DNA of 64,000 bases from contig NZ_CP021080.1 of NCBI RefSeq assembly GCF_000802245.2, positions 5,766,001 through 5,830,000 of the forward strand, in the 5' to 3' direction. Under the pieces are notes generated by a model. The model searched no databases. It saw nothing but the letters and a program-made list of their open reading frames with translations, and was not told where the DNA came from. The DNA comes from Streptomyces pluripotens. Lineage in GTDB: Bacteria > Actinomycetota > Actinomycetes > Streptomycetales > Streptomycetaceae. Positions 34,884 to 43,741 of the stretch are shown piece after piece. Made by a program: the position numbers and the translations under genes. Position 1 is the first letter of the stretch; each line of letters opens with the position of its first letter.

Positions 34884-36116
34884 TCAGGTCACCTCCGATC
34901 TCCGGGCCCATCGTGGGGCGCGTCGTCGAGGAACGTCGGGCGTCGGGAGGGGGTCCACTGCGACAGGTGCCGCCAGCAGCGAGGCGGCCACGGCCAGGTG
35001 CAGCAGATACGGCGAGGCGTCGCCCAGTCCCGCCTCGGTGTACGACGCGATCGCGCAGTAGCTGATCAGGAAGATCGCGCAGGCTCTCGACAGCGACGGT
35101 GGCCGCAGCAACGCGACGCCGCCCAACACGATGATGATCGCCGCCACCAGGACGACGCCGGTCACACCTTGCTCGTGGTAAACGGCCAGCCAGCTGTTGT
35201 CGATCGGCAGCCCGCCGAACGACTTGTCGCCCAGGCCCACGCCGAACAGGTACTCCGTGGTCGTCCGGGGCGCCGCCAGCAGGGCGTCCCAGACCTTGGC
35301 CCGACCGGTCAGGCTGGTGAAGTTCTCCTGGCTCTGTCCGCGCAGGAACCACGCCTGCAGCAGGGAGCCGAACCCCACCGCGCCCACGGCGGCGCACAGT
35401 ACCGCCCAGGCGAAGAACCGACGGGCGGCGGCGCTGGTCAGGACGAGCGAACCGATCGCCAGCGCCAGTCCGATGAGCAGGCCGACCGTGGCCGTCCGGG
35501 TATGGGTCAGTGCGAGCAGGACGAGTGCCGGCACGATGACCATCGCCGCGCTGCCGCGGTCGGTCCGGCGGCCCAGAACGAGCAGCACGGCAAGTCCGGT
35601 GATCACCGCAGCGTACTGGCCGATCTGCGGCGGCGTGAGCGGCCACAACGCGCCGACCAGCCGTCCGCCGTAGAGATCGGGCATGGCGGCGCCCGGTGAG
35701 ATGATCGCGCCGGCGGCCACCGACCCGAGGACCACGAAGTACATCCGGATGTGGTGCCGGACGAACGTCAGGCCGCCGTCCCACCAGCGGCTGAGCAACC
35801 ACAGCGTGCCGACGAAGAGGGCCAGCCGGGCGCAGCGGAACAGGGCGCCGAACCCGGATTCCAGGTTCACGCTGGAGATCACGCTCAGCGCCAGCAGCAG
35901 GGTGAGGAGGAACACGTAGGCGTTGGCTCGTATGCGCAGCCGGAGATTGACGGCGAGCGCCAGCGCGAACGCGGCGGCCAGCGCGCCCATGGTGACCATC
36001 TGGATGAGGGAGCGGGGCAGCGGGATGATGGTCTTCGCCCCGGCGGAGCCGAGCGTGTTGAGGACCAGCAGCCCCCAGACCGTCCCGACGATCTTCGACG
36101 TGTGGTCCCGGCCCAT
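34884..36116 (-). CDS. O-antigen ligase/Wzy-like polymerase, membrane
   Basis: The 410-residue protein has about ten to twelve membrane helices (for example VTMGALAAAFALALAVNLRL and LLVLGRRTDRGSAAMVIVPA). A polar loop RGQSQENFTSLTGRAKVWDA and HEQGVTGVVLV lie before the last helices, as in WaaL/Wzy proteins. It probably joins or polymerises repeat units outside the membrane. ATG 36116 is one base after the beta-helix stop. An in-frame GTG nine bases further upstream is possible. Confidence 0.75.
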   Translation of the reverse strand: MGRDHTSKIVGTVWGLLVLNTLGSAGAKTIIPLPRSLIQMVTMGALAAAFALALAVNLRLRIRANAYVFLLTLLLALSVISSVNLESGFGALFRCARLALFVGTLWLLSRWWDGGLTFVRHHIRMYFVVLGSVAAGAIISPGAAMPDLYGGRLVGALWPLTPPQIGQYAAVITGLAVLLVLGRRTDRGSAAMVIVPALVLLALTHTRTATVGLLIGLALAIGSLVLTSAAARRFFAWAVLCAAVGAVGFGSLLQAWFLRGQSQENFTSLTGRAKVWDALLAAPRTTTEYLFGVGLGDKSFGGLPIDNSWLAVYHEQGVTGVVLVAAIIIVLGGVALLRPPSLSRACAIFLISYCAIASYTEAGLGDASPYLLHLAVAASLLAAPVAVDPLPTPDVPRRRAPRWARRSEVT

Positions 36117-36117
36117 C

Positions 36118-37638
36118 TCAACCACCGTCCTGTGCGCGGAAGGTGCTGCCCGCGTCCTGCCGGTACGGCGTGCCCTGCCACTGCCGGAAGTCGAGTATCC
36201 GGCTCGGGTCGTGAACGACGAACTTCCACGGACCGATGTAGACATTGTCGTGCCAGCGGTTGTGCTGCTTGAGGGTGATCGCATCGGCCACCCGCTCGCC
36301 CTGGTACGGCGACCAGTCCGGATAGGTGCCGTAGTTGGCCAGCACCGCCATGCGGTCGCACATCACCGTGCAGCCGACGACGGACTTGTCCAGCACGAAG
36401 CGGTTGTCGTGGATGTCCACCCGCTGGGTCTTCCACCGGCAGTCGGCGTAGAGCGGTGCGGTGGCGATCGCCGGCCGTACGCAGCGGTCGGTGTTCTTCA
36501 CCAGCAACGTGCACGCACCGGACGAGGTGTTGGCCGGGCTGTTGCAGAACCGGTCGGCGTTCTCCCACAAGGTGATGCCGGACCAGTTGTTCTCCAGCAC
36601 GTTGCGGTAGATCTCGATCTTGTCGGTGCGGGCTCGGATCCGTGGTTCGCCGCCGGACTCGGACACGTAGATGGTCCCGAACGGGAAGGTGTCACCGCCG
36701 TCGGCGTGTTTGCGGCCCTCGACCCAGTTGTTCCGCCGGATCGTGTTCTTCCGGATGACCGCGTTGTAGCTGGCCTCGTAGATCAGTGCGGCACCGTCGT
36801 TGTCCTCGAGCACGTTGTCCTCGATGCGGAAGTCGTTGTTGTCGGTGTCCGCCCACAGCCCGGGTCCGTGGTTGCCGTGCACCCAGTTGCCGCGTACGTC
36901 GGCGCCGTCGACGGCCCAGAACTTGACGCCTCCGGTGCAGCCGCAGCCGGGCCGCCGCCGCTCCCAGTCGTCCCTGTTGTTGTCCGCGATCTCGTTGCCC
37001 TCGATCACCAGGCCGCTGACACGGCCGGAGGCCTTGTACGCATTGATGCCGTACTGACCGTTACCGCGCAGGCAGTTGGCGCGGACCTGCTGGCGGGCAC
37101 CGGCCATCAGGCCGGCGCCGGAGTTGTTCTGGATCGTCGTGTGCTCGATCACCCACCCGTCGGCCGAGTCGTGGTTGACCACGCCCTCGTCGCGCGGCGC
37201 GACGAAACCCTGCACGGTCAGGTAGCGGATGGTGACGTTGCTGGCACTGCCGCCGAACGCGTACTGATTGGTCTTCCGGCCGTCGAGTACCGCGCCCGGC
37301 GCGCCGAGGTAGTTGTCCCCTTTCTTGGGAATGACCTGGGCGTAGCGGTCCGGGGCGAGCCTGTGCTTGCCCGGTCGAAGCCAGAACGTGGTGTTCGGAG
37401 GGTTGCTCTTGGTCTTCGCGGCCAGGTCACCGGCCACCGCGGGGTCGACCGTCACCGCGCCCGCCGGCGCTTTCGTCGGTCCGTCCGGGGGTTCGGCGCA
37501 CACGCGGGCCACGGACGTGGAGGGCGTAGCGGTCGGCTCCGGCCGCGCGTCCGGCGCGCTCTCACAGCCGGTCGCAGCCAGCAGGGCCAGTGCCAGGGGT
37601 GCCGCCGGCAACACCCGGTGCCGCCACTTGATCCGCAC
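36118..37638 (-). CDS. Right-handed parallel beta-helix lipoprotein
   Basis: The 506-residue protein has a lipoprotein signal (LAATGC lipobox near residue 25) and a Thr/Pro linker. Many short repeats of the pectate-lyase-type beta-helix follow: HTTIQNNSGAG, GNEIADNNRDD, DVRGNWVHGN, EDNVLEDNDGA, RKNTIRRNNW and YRNVLENNWSG. Surface beta-helix proteins cut or bind uronate or other polysaccharides. It probably modifies or processes the exported polymer. GTG 37638 was chosen because the signal peptide starts there. Confidence 0.8.
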   Translation of the reverse strand: MRIKWRHRVLPAAPLALALLAATGCESAPDARPEPTATPSTSVARVCAEPPDGPTKAPAGAVTVDPAVAGDLAAKTKSNPPNTTFWLRPGKHRLAPDRYAQVIPKKGDNYLGAPGAVLDGRKTNQYAFGGSASNVTIRYLTVQGFVAPRDEGVVNHDSADGWVIEHTTIQNNSGAGLMAGARQQVRANCLRGNGQYGINAYKASGRVSGLVIEGNEIADNNRDDWERRRPGCGCTGGVKFWAVDGADVRGNWVHGNHGPGLWADTDNNDFRIEDNVLEDNDGAALIYEASYNAVIRKNTIRRNNWVEGRKHADGGDTFPFGTIYVSESGGEPRIRARTDKIEIYRNVLENNWSGITLWENADRFCNSPANTSSGACTLLVKNTDRCVRPAIATAPLYADCRWKTQRVDIHDNRFVLDKSVVGCTVMCDRMAVLANYGTYPDWSPYQGERVADAITLKQHNRWHDNVYIGPWKFVVHDPSRILDFRQWQGTPYRQDAGSTFRAQDGG

Positions 37639-37647
37639 GCGTCCCCC

Positions 37648-39597
37648 CTAGCCGCGGAACCTGAGTACGGTGGTGAACCCGTCCGCGCCGTCGGCGAAGC
37701 CGGTGCCGACCAGCGTTGTGGCGGGTTCCTTGCGCCCGAAGCCGGCGGAGTACCAGCCCAGCGGCGGGTCACTTTCTCCGCGATGCGCCCGCCAGGTGAG
37801 CTGCCCGGGCAGGTCGAGCGCCGCGGAGCGGTCCTCGCCATCCCGGGTCCAGGTGAGCACGGCCCGGTTCCCCGCCAGGTCCGCGGCGATCGCCGGGCCG
37901 AGGTGGAACGCCAGGCGCACGGCCCGGCGCGGGCCGCGCACCTCGTCAACCACCCTCAGCTCCTGGCTCGCGGCCGCCAACTCCACCCGGCGGCGGTGCA
38001 CGGTGCGCTGGTAGCCGTCGTGCTCGGCGCACCAGCGGGCCGTCCCCCCATCGGGGGCGGAGGTGTCCGCGACCAGGACGCGGCTGCGGGCATGCCGGGT
38101 CCACAGGAACGGGCCGCCGGAGACTGACTGGTCACTGCCCTCCACCTGCAGGGTGTTGTGGCCGAGGGTCGATCGGAAGTACTGCCGCCATGGGGGCTGG
38201 CCGTGGTAGCAGAACGTCCCCGGGTCGGCGAGTACGTCGACCCCGTCGTGCCGGACCTCCACGGACAGAGCGTCCGCGTGTGCGTGCGCGGCGATGGACA
38301 GGAATCCGTGCGGACCACCGTCGCAGCGGCACCAGATGTCCGCCGGGCCACGCAAGATGGTCATGCCCGCGTCGGCGAAATGGGCCGGTCGGTTCGTCGG
38401 GCGGGACACGGCCGGCGCAGTGGGCCGGATGAGCGCGGCCAGCAACGGGGTGCGCACGTCGGTGCTGGTTACCTCCGGCCACCAGGCGAGCCGACCGAAC
38501 ACGGCGTCCCCGGTGGTCAGCAGTGAGGCCCAGCGGTCGGTGCCCGCGCCGTCCACGACCAGACCGTGCCCGTCGTCCGCGTCCCCCTGGCGTGGCGGCC
38601 GTAGCCGGCTGTCCACGATGGCCGCGAGCGCGTCGGTCATCCGCAGCAGCACCAGCCGGATCGACGCGGGGACCGGCACCCCGGCGGCATCCGCCTCGGC
38701 CACCGCGGCGAGGCCGAGCTCCAGCACGAGTCCGTGATACTCGGTGGCCAGCTCGCGGTTGAGGCCGGAGGCGAAGGTGTTGCTGCGCAGATGCCGCTCC
38801 AGTGACCGCAGCGCGTCGGCTCGCCAACGCGTCGAGGAGGGGAACCACCCGAACGCGCAGGCTGCGGCGAACTGCCCGGCGGCCTCGGCGATGACGTGGT
38901 TGTTCGCCGAAGACCCTCGGCTGGGGAAGGCGGCCAGCCAGCGCTGGTGGTGCCAGATCTGGCGGAGCGCCGCCGGGTTGTCCTCGAACAGTCCGGCCAC
39001 GCCCGGCCAGCCGTCGAGCAGCCGGCGGATCCACACCCAGGACAGCAGCCGGATCCCCAGCTCGATACCGCTGGTCCAGTGCACTCCGCGCAGCGGCGCG
39101 TTGGCCGTCCACCACGACCGCAGGTGCTCGGCCACGCGCTCGGCGTAGCGCTCGTCCCCCGTGATCGCGTAGGCGGCGGCGAGCACGGTGAGGTACTGAT
39201 GTCGGGACAGCTCCCAGATCTGCTTGATGTCCCCGACCACGTCCTCGTTCCGGTACGGCACGTCGAAGGCGTAGCCCCACGGGGCCCGGCGCCCGGTCTT
39301 CGGGTCGTACCACCAGTCCGGGTCGGCCAGGTCGTCGCGGTCCACCCCGAAGAACTCGGCGTGCCCGGCCATCAGCCGGTCCGCCGTGGCGACGAGACGT
39401 TTGGCGGCATCCGGTGGCACGGTGGCGATCGCCGCTGCGGGCAGGACCGCGGTGAACCGGGCGTCGGTCACGCTCGGGCAGTCCGGCCGGGCCGATCGCC
39501 ACCGTTGCCTGCGCACCGCGTCGCTCACCCGGCCGCCGACCTCCCGCGGTCCCATCCGGGACAGTCGCCGCAGGTACCAGCCCGCGCTCATGGTCAT
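37648..39597 (-). CDS. Heparinase II/III family protein
   Basis: The 649-residue protein has the N-terminal alpha domain with WTSGIELGIRLLSW and SSANNHVIAEAAG (HNH-like centre). A C-terminal beta-sandwich shows AAHAHADALSVEVRHDG, ADPGTFCYHGQPPWRQYFRS and TLGHNTLQVEG. These match the heparinase II/III fold found in polysaccharide clusters, such as AlgL/heparin-type lyases. It likely trims uronate-containing chains or acts in export. It lacks an obvious signal peptide. ATG 39597 overlaps the bi-domain stop. Confidence 0.85.
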   Translation of the reverse strand: MTMSAGWYLRRLSRMGPREVGGRVSDAVRRQRWRSARPDCPSVTDARFTAVLPAAAIATVPPDAAKRLVATADRLMAGHAEFFGVDRDDLADPDWWYDPKTGRRAPWGYAFDVPYRNEDVVGDIKQIWELSRHQYLTVLAAAYAITGDERYAERVAEHLRSWWTANAPLRGVHWTSGIELGIRLLSWVWIRRLLDGWPGVAGLFEDNPAALRQIWHHQRWLAAFPSRGSSANNHVIAEAAGQFAAACAFGWFPSSTRWRADALRSLERHLRSNTFASGLNRELATEYHGLVLELGLAAVAEADAAGVPVPASIRLVLLRMTDALAAIVDSRLRPPRQGDADDGHGLVVDGAGTDRWASLLTTGDAVFGRLAWWPEVTSTDVRTPLLAALIRPTAPAVSRPTNRPAHFADAGMTILRGPADIWCRCDGGPHGFLSIAAHAHADALSVEVRHDGVDVLADPGTFCYHGQPPWRQYFRSTLGHNTLQVEGSDQSVSGGPFLWTRHARSRVLVADTSAPDGGTARWCAEHDGYQRTVHRRRVELAAASQELRVVDEVRGPRRAVRLAFHLGPAIAADLAGNRAVLTWTRDGEDRSAALDLPGQLTWRAHRGESDPPLGWYSAGFGRKEPATTLVGTGFADGADGFTTVLRFRG

Positions 39598-41786
39598 CGC
39601 GCCCTCGCCAACGTCACCGGCGCACCGTCGACCAAGCTGGTCCGCACGGCGAGGGTGGCCGCCGTGGTGGTGGCCAGCGATTCCAGTGCCACCGGCATCG
39701 GCCCGCCGGTCCGCACGGCCTTGACGAACGAGGCCAGCTCGGCGGACTGGCCCTTGTCCCGGGCCTTGGGCAGCCGGGAACTGACCCATTGCTTGCGGCG
39801 GCCGTCGTACACCGTCGCACGGACGAAGTCGTCGAGCCGCAGTGCGCGGCCGTCCGCGACCAGGTCCAGCGTCTCCTTGGGGAAGCCGGCCGGGCCGGTG
39901 GTGACGTAGCTGATGGTGGCGGTGGACCCGTCCGGGTAGCGCAGTACGACCTGGAGGTCCTCGTTGCCGGGCGTGGTGATCGCGTACACCGAGATCGGGT
40001 CGGCACCGAGCAGCCAGCTCGCCGTGTCGATGAAGTGCCCGCCCTCGCCGGCGAACCGCGAGCCCTCGGTGCCCTGCTGGAGGTACCAGCTGCCGTGCTC
40101 CAGCCGGCCCGCGTTGACCAGGTAGCGCAGGCTCGCCGGCCCGGTCCGGGCGCCGAACCGCTTCTTGGCCTCCTGCAGCAGCGGCGCGAACCGGCGGTTG
40201 AAGCCGACCTGCAGCCGGTCGTTGCCAGACTCCTCCACCGCCGCGAGCACGTCGGCCAGTTCGTCCTCGGTGAGCGCCAGCGGCTTCTCCACGAACACCG
40301 CCTTGCCGGCCAACAGCGCCTTTCGGGTCAGCTCGGCGTGCGAGCTGTGGCGGGTGACCACGAACACCGCGTCGACGGACCGGTCGCCCAGCACGGCGTC
40401 GAGATCGGTGGTCGCCTTCGCGAATCCGAACTTCCGTTTCGCGTTGGCCGCGGACAGCGCCGTCGTGGTGACGACGGTGGACAACTCGACGCCGTCGCGC
40501 TGTGTCAGGTGCGGCAGCAGCATCGACGTCGCATAGTTCCCCGCGCCGACGAACGCCAGCCGCACCGGTGCCTTGGCGGACCGGGCGGGGGCGGACGCCC
40601 CAGCGCCGCGTGGCACCGCGGGCACGGCCACCGCAGGGGCGGCAGCCGCCGTTTCTCCCGCGGGTTCGGGGTACCGGAACAACACCGCCACGGCCTTCAG
40701 ACCGCCGTCCTTCAGGTTCCGGTACGTCTCGACGGCGTCGTCGAAGTCGGCCATGTGGGAGACCAGAGGCTCCACGTCAAGGCGACCGCGGGCGGCGAGG
40801 TCGAGGAAACACGCCAGGTTGCGGCGCTCGGTCCAGCGCACGTAGCCGATCGGGTAGTCCCGCCCCGCGAGCTCGTACTCCGGGTCGTAGCGCCCGGGGC
40901 CGTAACTGCGGGAGAACCGGACGTCGAGTTCCTTCTCGTAGTACGCGTTCCACGGCAGGTCCAGGCGGCACTTGCCGATGTCGACGACCCGACCGCGGTC
41001 CCGGCTCAACTTGGCGGCCAGCTCGACGGGCTGGTTGCTGCCGCCGCCGGCGGCCAGGTACACCTGGTCCACGCCGTGACCGCCGGTGAGTTCGGCGACG
41101 GCGGTTTCCACAGCCGCGGCCCCGGGGTCGCCGCAGGCCGCCGCGCCCAGGCGCTCGGCGAGTTCGCAACGCACCGGGTCGGGGTCAGCCCCGACGACAC
41201 GGACCCCCGAGGCCGCCAGCAGCTGCACCACCAACTGCCCGATCAGCCCCAGGCCGATGACCAGCGCCACGTCCCCGAGCTGCGACTCGCCGCGGCGGAC
41301 GCCTTGCAACGCGATCGACCCGACGGTGCCGAAGGCCGCGTGCCGCGGTGCGAGACCGTCCGGCACCCGGGCGTAGAGGTTCTTCGGCACCCAGTTCAAC
41401 TCGGCGTGCAGCGCGTGCTCGTTGCCGGCGCAGGCCACGAGGTCGCCGACCTTCACATCGTCGATCCCGGTGCCGACCTGCTCGACCACCCCGCACAGCG
41501 AGTAGCCCAACGGAGTGTAGGAGTCCAGCTTGCCCATCACCTTGCGGTAGGTGGCGGGCACCCCGTTGGTGGCCACGCTCTGCACCACCTTGGCCACCTG
41601 GTCCGGCCGGGAGCGCGCCTTGCCCAGCATCGACATGCCGGCCTCGGACACCTTCATGAGCTCGGTTCCGGTGGAGATCAGCGAGTAGGCGCTCCGGACC
41701 AGCACACCGCCCGGCTTGCACCCCGGCTCCGGCACGTCAAGCAGCGCCAGCTCGCCACTCTTGTAGTTCTGAACGACCTGTTTCAC
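39594..41786 (-). CDS. Bi-domain oxidoreductase: zinc-dehydrogenase plus Gfo/Idh/MocA
   Basis: The 730-residue protein fuses a medium-chain dehydrogenase (residues 1-365) to a Gfo/Idh/MocA oxidoreductase (395-730). The first half has STGTELMKVSEAG, SLCGVVEQVGTGIDD and a GLGLIGQLVVQLLA Rossmann motif. The second half has RLAFVGAGNYATSMLLPHL and FVEKPLALTEDELADVL, with GGHFIDTASWLLG. This pairing recurs in surface-polysaccharide loci. It probably carries out two redox steps on one sugar nucleotide. GTG 41786 follows AGAGGA. The linker (380-395) is Ala/Pro-rich. Confidence 0.9.
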   Translation of the reverse strand: MKQVVQNYKSGELALLDVPEPGCKPGGVLVRSAYSLISTGTELMKVSEAGMSMLGKARSRPDQVAKVVQSVATNGVPATYRKVMGKLDSYTPLGYSLCGVVEQVGTGIDDVKVGDLVACAGNEHALHAELNWVPKNLYARVPDGLAPRHAAFGTVGSIALQGVRRGESQLGDVALVIGLGLIGQLVVQLLAASGVRVVGADPDPVRCELAERLGAAACGDPGAAAVETAVAELTGGHGVDQVYLAAGGGSNQPVELAAKLSRDRGRVVDIGKCRLDLPWNAYYEKELDVRFSRSYGPGRYDPEYELAGRDYPIGYVRWTERRNLACFLDLAARGRLDVEPLVSHMADFDDAVETYRNLKDGGLKAVAVLFRYPEPAGETAAAAPAVAVPAVPRGAGASAPARSAKAPVRLAFVGAGNYATSMLLPHLTQRDGVELSTVVTTTALSAANAKRKFGFAKATTDLDAVLGDRSVDAVFVVTRHSSHAELTRKALLAGKAVFVEKPLALTEDELADVLAAVEESGNDRLQVGFNRRFAPLLQEAKKRFGARTGPASLRYLVNAGRLEHGSWYLQQGTEGSRFAGEGGHFIDTASWLLGADPISVYAITTPGNEDLQVVLRYPDGSTATISYVTTGPAGFPKETLDLVADGRALRLDDFVRATVYDGRRKQWVSSRLPKARDKGQSAELASFVKAVRTGGPMPVALESLATTTAATLAVRTSLVDGAPVTLARAR

Positions 41787-41803
41787 CCGAAGTCCTCTTG
41801 TCT

Positions 41804-43738
41804 CTACGCCGTCACGGTCGAGTTCTGGCCGGCCCCGGAGGTCGCCCCGCGATACCAGTACTCGAGGGTCAGCACGTGCCACAGATGTTTGGAGAAGTCC
41901 CGCTGTCCGGCTGCGTCCTCGGCGACCATGCGCGCCAGCGCGTCGCGGCGCAGGAACCCGGATCGGACGAGCACGCCGTCGTGTACCACCTCGCGCACCA
42001 GTGGTGCGAGATCCCGGCTCATCCAGGCGCGCAGCGGGGCGCTGAACAGGCCCTTGGGCCGGTACACGATCTCCCGGGGAAGGATCGAGCAGGCCGCCTC
42101 CTTCAGGACGGCCTTGCCCTGCCGTCCGACGATCTTGTGATCACCGGGCACGGCGAACGCCGCCTTGACCACCTCGACGTCCACGTACGGCACCCGCACC
42201 TCGGTCGACGCGGCCATGCTCGACCGGTCCGTGTACGTGAGGTTCAGGCCCGGCAGGAACATCCGGGCGTCGCCCAGGCACATGCGGTTGACGAAGTCGT
42301 CGAGGTCGTTGTCCTGGTAGATGTCCGCATGCTCGGCCAGCACGTCCTCGACGGTCCCGGCCAGGTCCGGATCGATCAGGGCGAGCAACTCGTCCTGGTC
42401 GTACATGGTGTAGCTGCGCCGGAACGCGGTCTCCTCCGGCAGATCGGCGAAGGAGAGGAACCGCTTCGCGAACCGCACCGACCGGTACCCCCGGCGGGCC
42501 GTGGCGACCGGCAGCAGGTCCACGGCCCGGGACAGGCCGCGCCGCAGGGGCCGCGGGATGCGCTGGTAGCGCAGTGCGATCAGATTGGCCAGGTGTTTGC
42601 GGTAGCCGGCGAACAGTTCGTCGGCGCCCATCCCCGAGAGCATCACTTTGACCCCGGCCTCCCGGGCGGCCGAGCAGATCAGGAACGTGTTGATCGCGGC
42701 GGGGTCGCCGATCGGCTCGTCCAGGTGGTACGTCATCTGCGGCAGGAGGTCGAGCACGTTCGGAGCGATCTCGATCTCGTGCAGGTCGACGCCGAACTGC
42801 TCGGCCACCCGCCGGGCATGGCGCAGGTCGTCCGGCATCGCCTCGAACCTGGCGTCCTCGGCACGGAACCCGATCGTGTACGCGGATATCCCGGGTTGGT
42901 CGCGGGCCGCCAGCGCGGTCAGGTAACTGGAGTCCAGCCCGCCCGAGAGGAAGGTCGCCACGGGTACGTCGGAGAGCAGGTGGCGCCGGGTCGACTCCTC
43001 GACGATGGCGGCGAGGTCCGGCTCCTCGCCGGCCCGGGCCCGCTCCTGGCCCTCGGCGGCGACGTCCCTCAGGTTCCAGTACCGGCCGCGCTCCACCCGG
43101 CCGTCAGGCCGGCACCGGAGCCAGCTCCCCGGCGGCAACTTCTCCGCTTCGCGGAACGCGCACCGTGAGTCCGGCACCCAGTAGTACAGCAGGGAGGCCA
43201 CCAGCGCCGCATCGTCCACCTGCAACGACCCGCCGGCCGCGGCGGCGAGCGCCTTGAGCTCGGAGGCGAACACCAGACCCCCGTCGCGCCGGAGCAGGAA
43301 CAGCGGCTTGATGCCGAGCTGGTCGCGGGCGAGTACCAGGTCACCGGTTCGCTCGTCGAAGATCCCGAAGGCGAACATGCCGCGCAGCCGGGGCAGGCAG
43401 TCGGTGCCCCAGCGCCGCCAGGCCTCCAGCAGCACCTCGGTGTCGGAGGTACCGCGGAAGCGCACCCCAGCGGCTGCCAGCTCGGCGCGCAGCTGGGGCG
43501 CGTTGTACAGCTCGCCGTTGTACGTCAGGACGAGGCCGTCCGAGACCATCGGCTGGGCGCCGGTGTCGGACAGGTCGATGATGGCCAGCCGGCGGTGCCC
43601 GAGGTGCACCTCGCCGTCACCGACGGGGTGGCTGTACCGACCCGCCCCGTCCGGCCCCCGGTGGGCGAGGGTGTCGGTGAGCCGGTCGGTCACGGCCTTC
43701 CCGTCCGGCCACCGGTACGTGCCTGAGATGCCGCACAT
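41804..43738 (-). CDS. asnB: Asparagine synthase (glutamine-hydrolysing) family amidotransferase
   Basis: The 644-residue protein has the N-terminal Ntn glutaminase (Cys2 in MCGISGTYRW, GHRRLAIIDLSDTGAQPM, YNGELYNAPQLR). The synthase domain has FLSGGLDSSYLTALAARD near residue 255 and GMGADELFAGYRKH near 375. In a polysaccharide operon such proteins amidate a uronic acid rather than aspartate. With the hexose 6-dehydrogenase in the same operon this is a reasonable inference. Start ATG 43738 lies three bases after the Wzz-type gene stop. Confidence 0.9.
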   Translation of the reverse strand: MCGISGTYRWPDGKAVTDRLTDTLAHRGPDGAGRYSHPVGDGEVHLGHRRLAIIDLSDTGAQPMVSDGLVLTYNGELYNAPQLRAELAAAGVRFRGTSDTEVLLEAWRRWGTDCLPRLRGMFAFGIFDERTGDLVLARDQLGIKPLFLLRRDGGLVFASELKALAAAAGGSLQVDDAALVASLLYYWVPDSRCAFREAEKLPPGSWLRCRPDGRVERGRYWNLRDVAAEGQERARAGEEPDLAAIVEESTRRHLLSDVPVATFLSGGLDSSYLTALAARDQPGISAYTIGFRAEDARFEAMPDDLRHARRVAEQFGVDLHEIEIAPNVLDLLPQMTYHLDEPIGDPAAINTFLICSAAREAGVKVMLSGMGADELFAGYRKHLANLIALRYQRIPRPLRRGLSRAVDLLPVATARRGYRSVRFAKRFLSFADLPEETAFRRSYTMYDQDELLALIDPDLAGTVEDVLAEHADIYQDNDLDDFVNRMCLGDARMFLPGLNLTYTDRSSMAASTEVRVPYVDVEVVKAAFAVPGDHKIVGRQGKAVLKEAACSILPREIVYRPKGLFSAPLRAWMSRDLAPLVREVVHDGVLVRSGFLRRDALARMVAEDAAGQRDFSKHLWHVLTLEYWYRGATSGAGQNSTVTA

Positions 43739-43741
43739 GTC

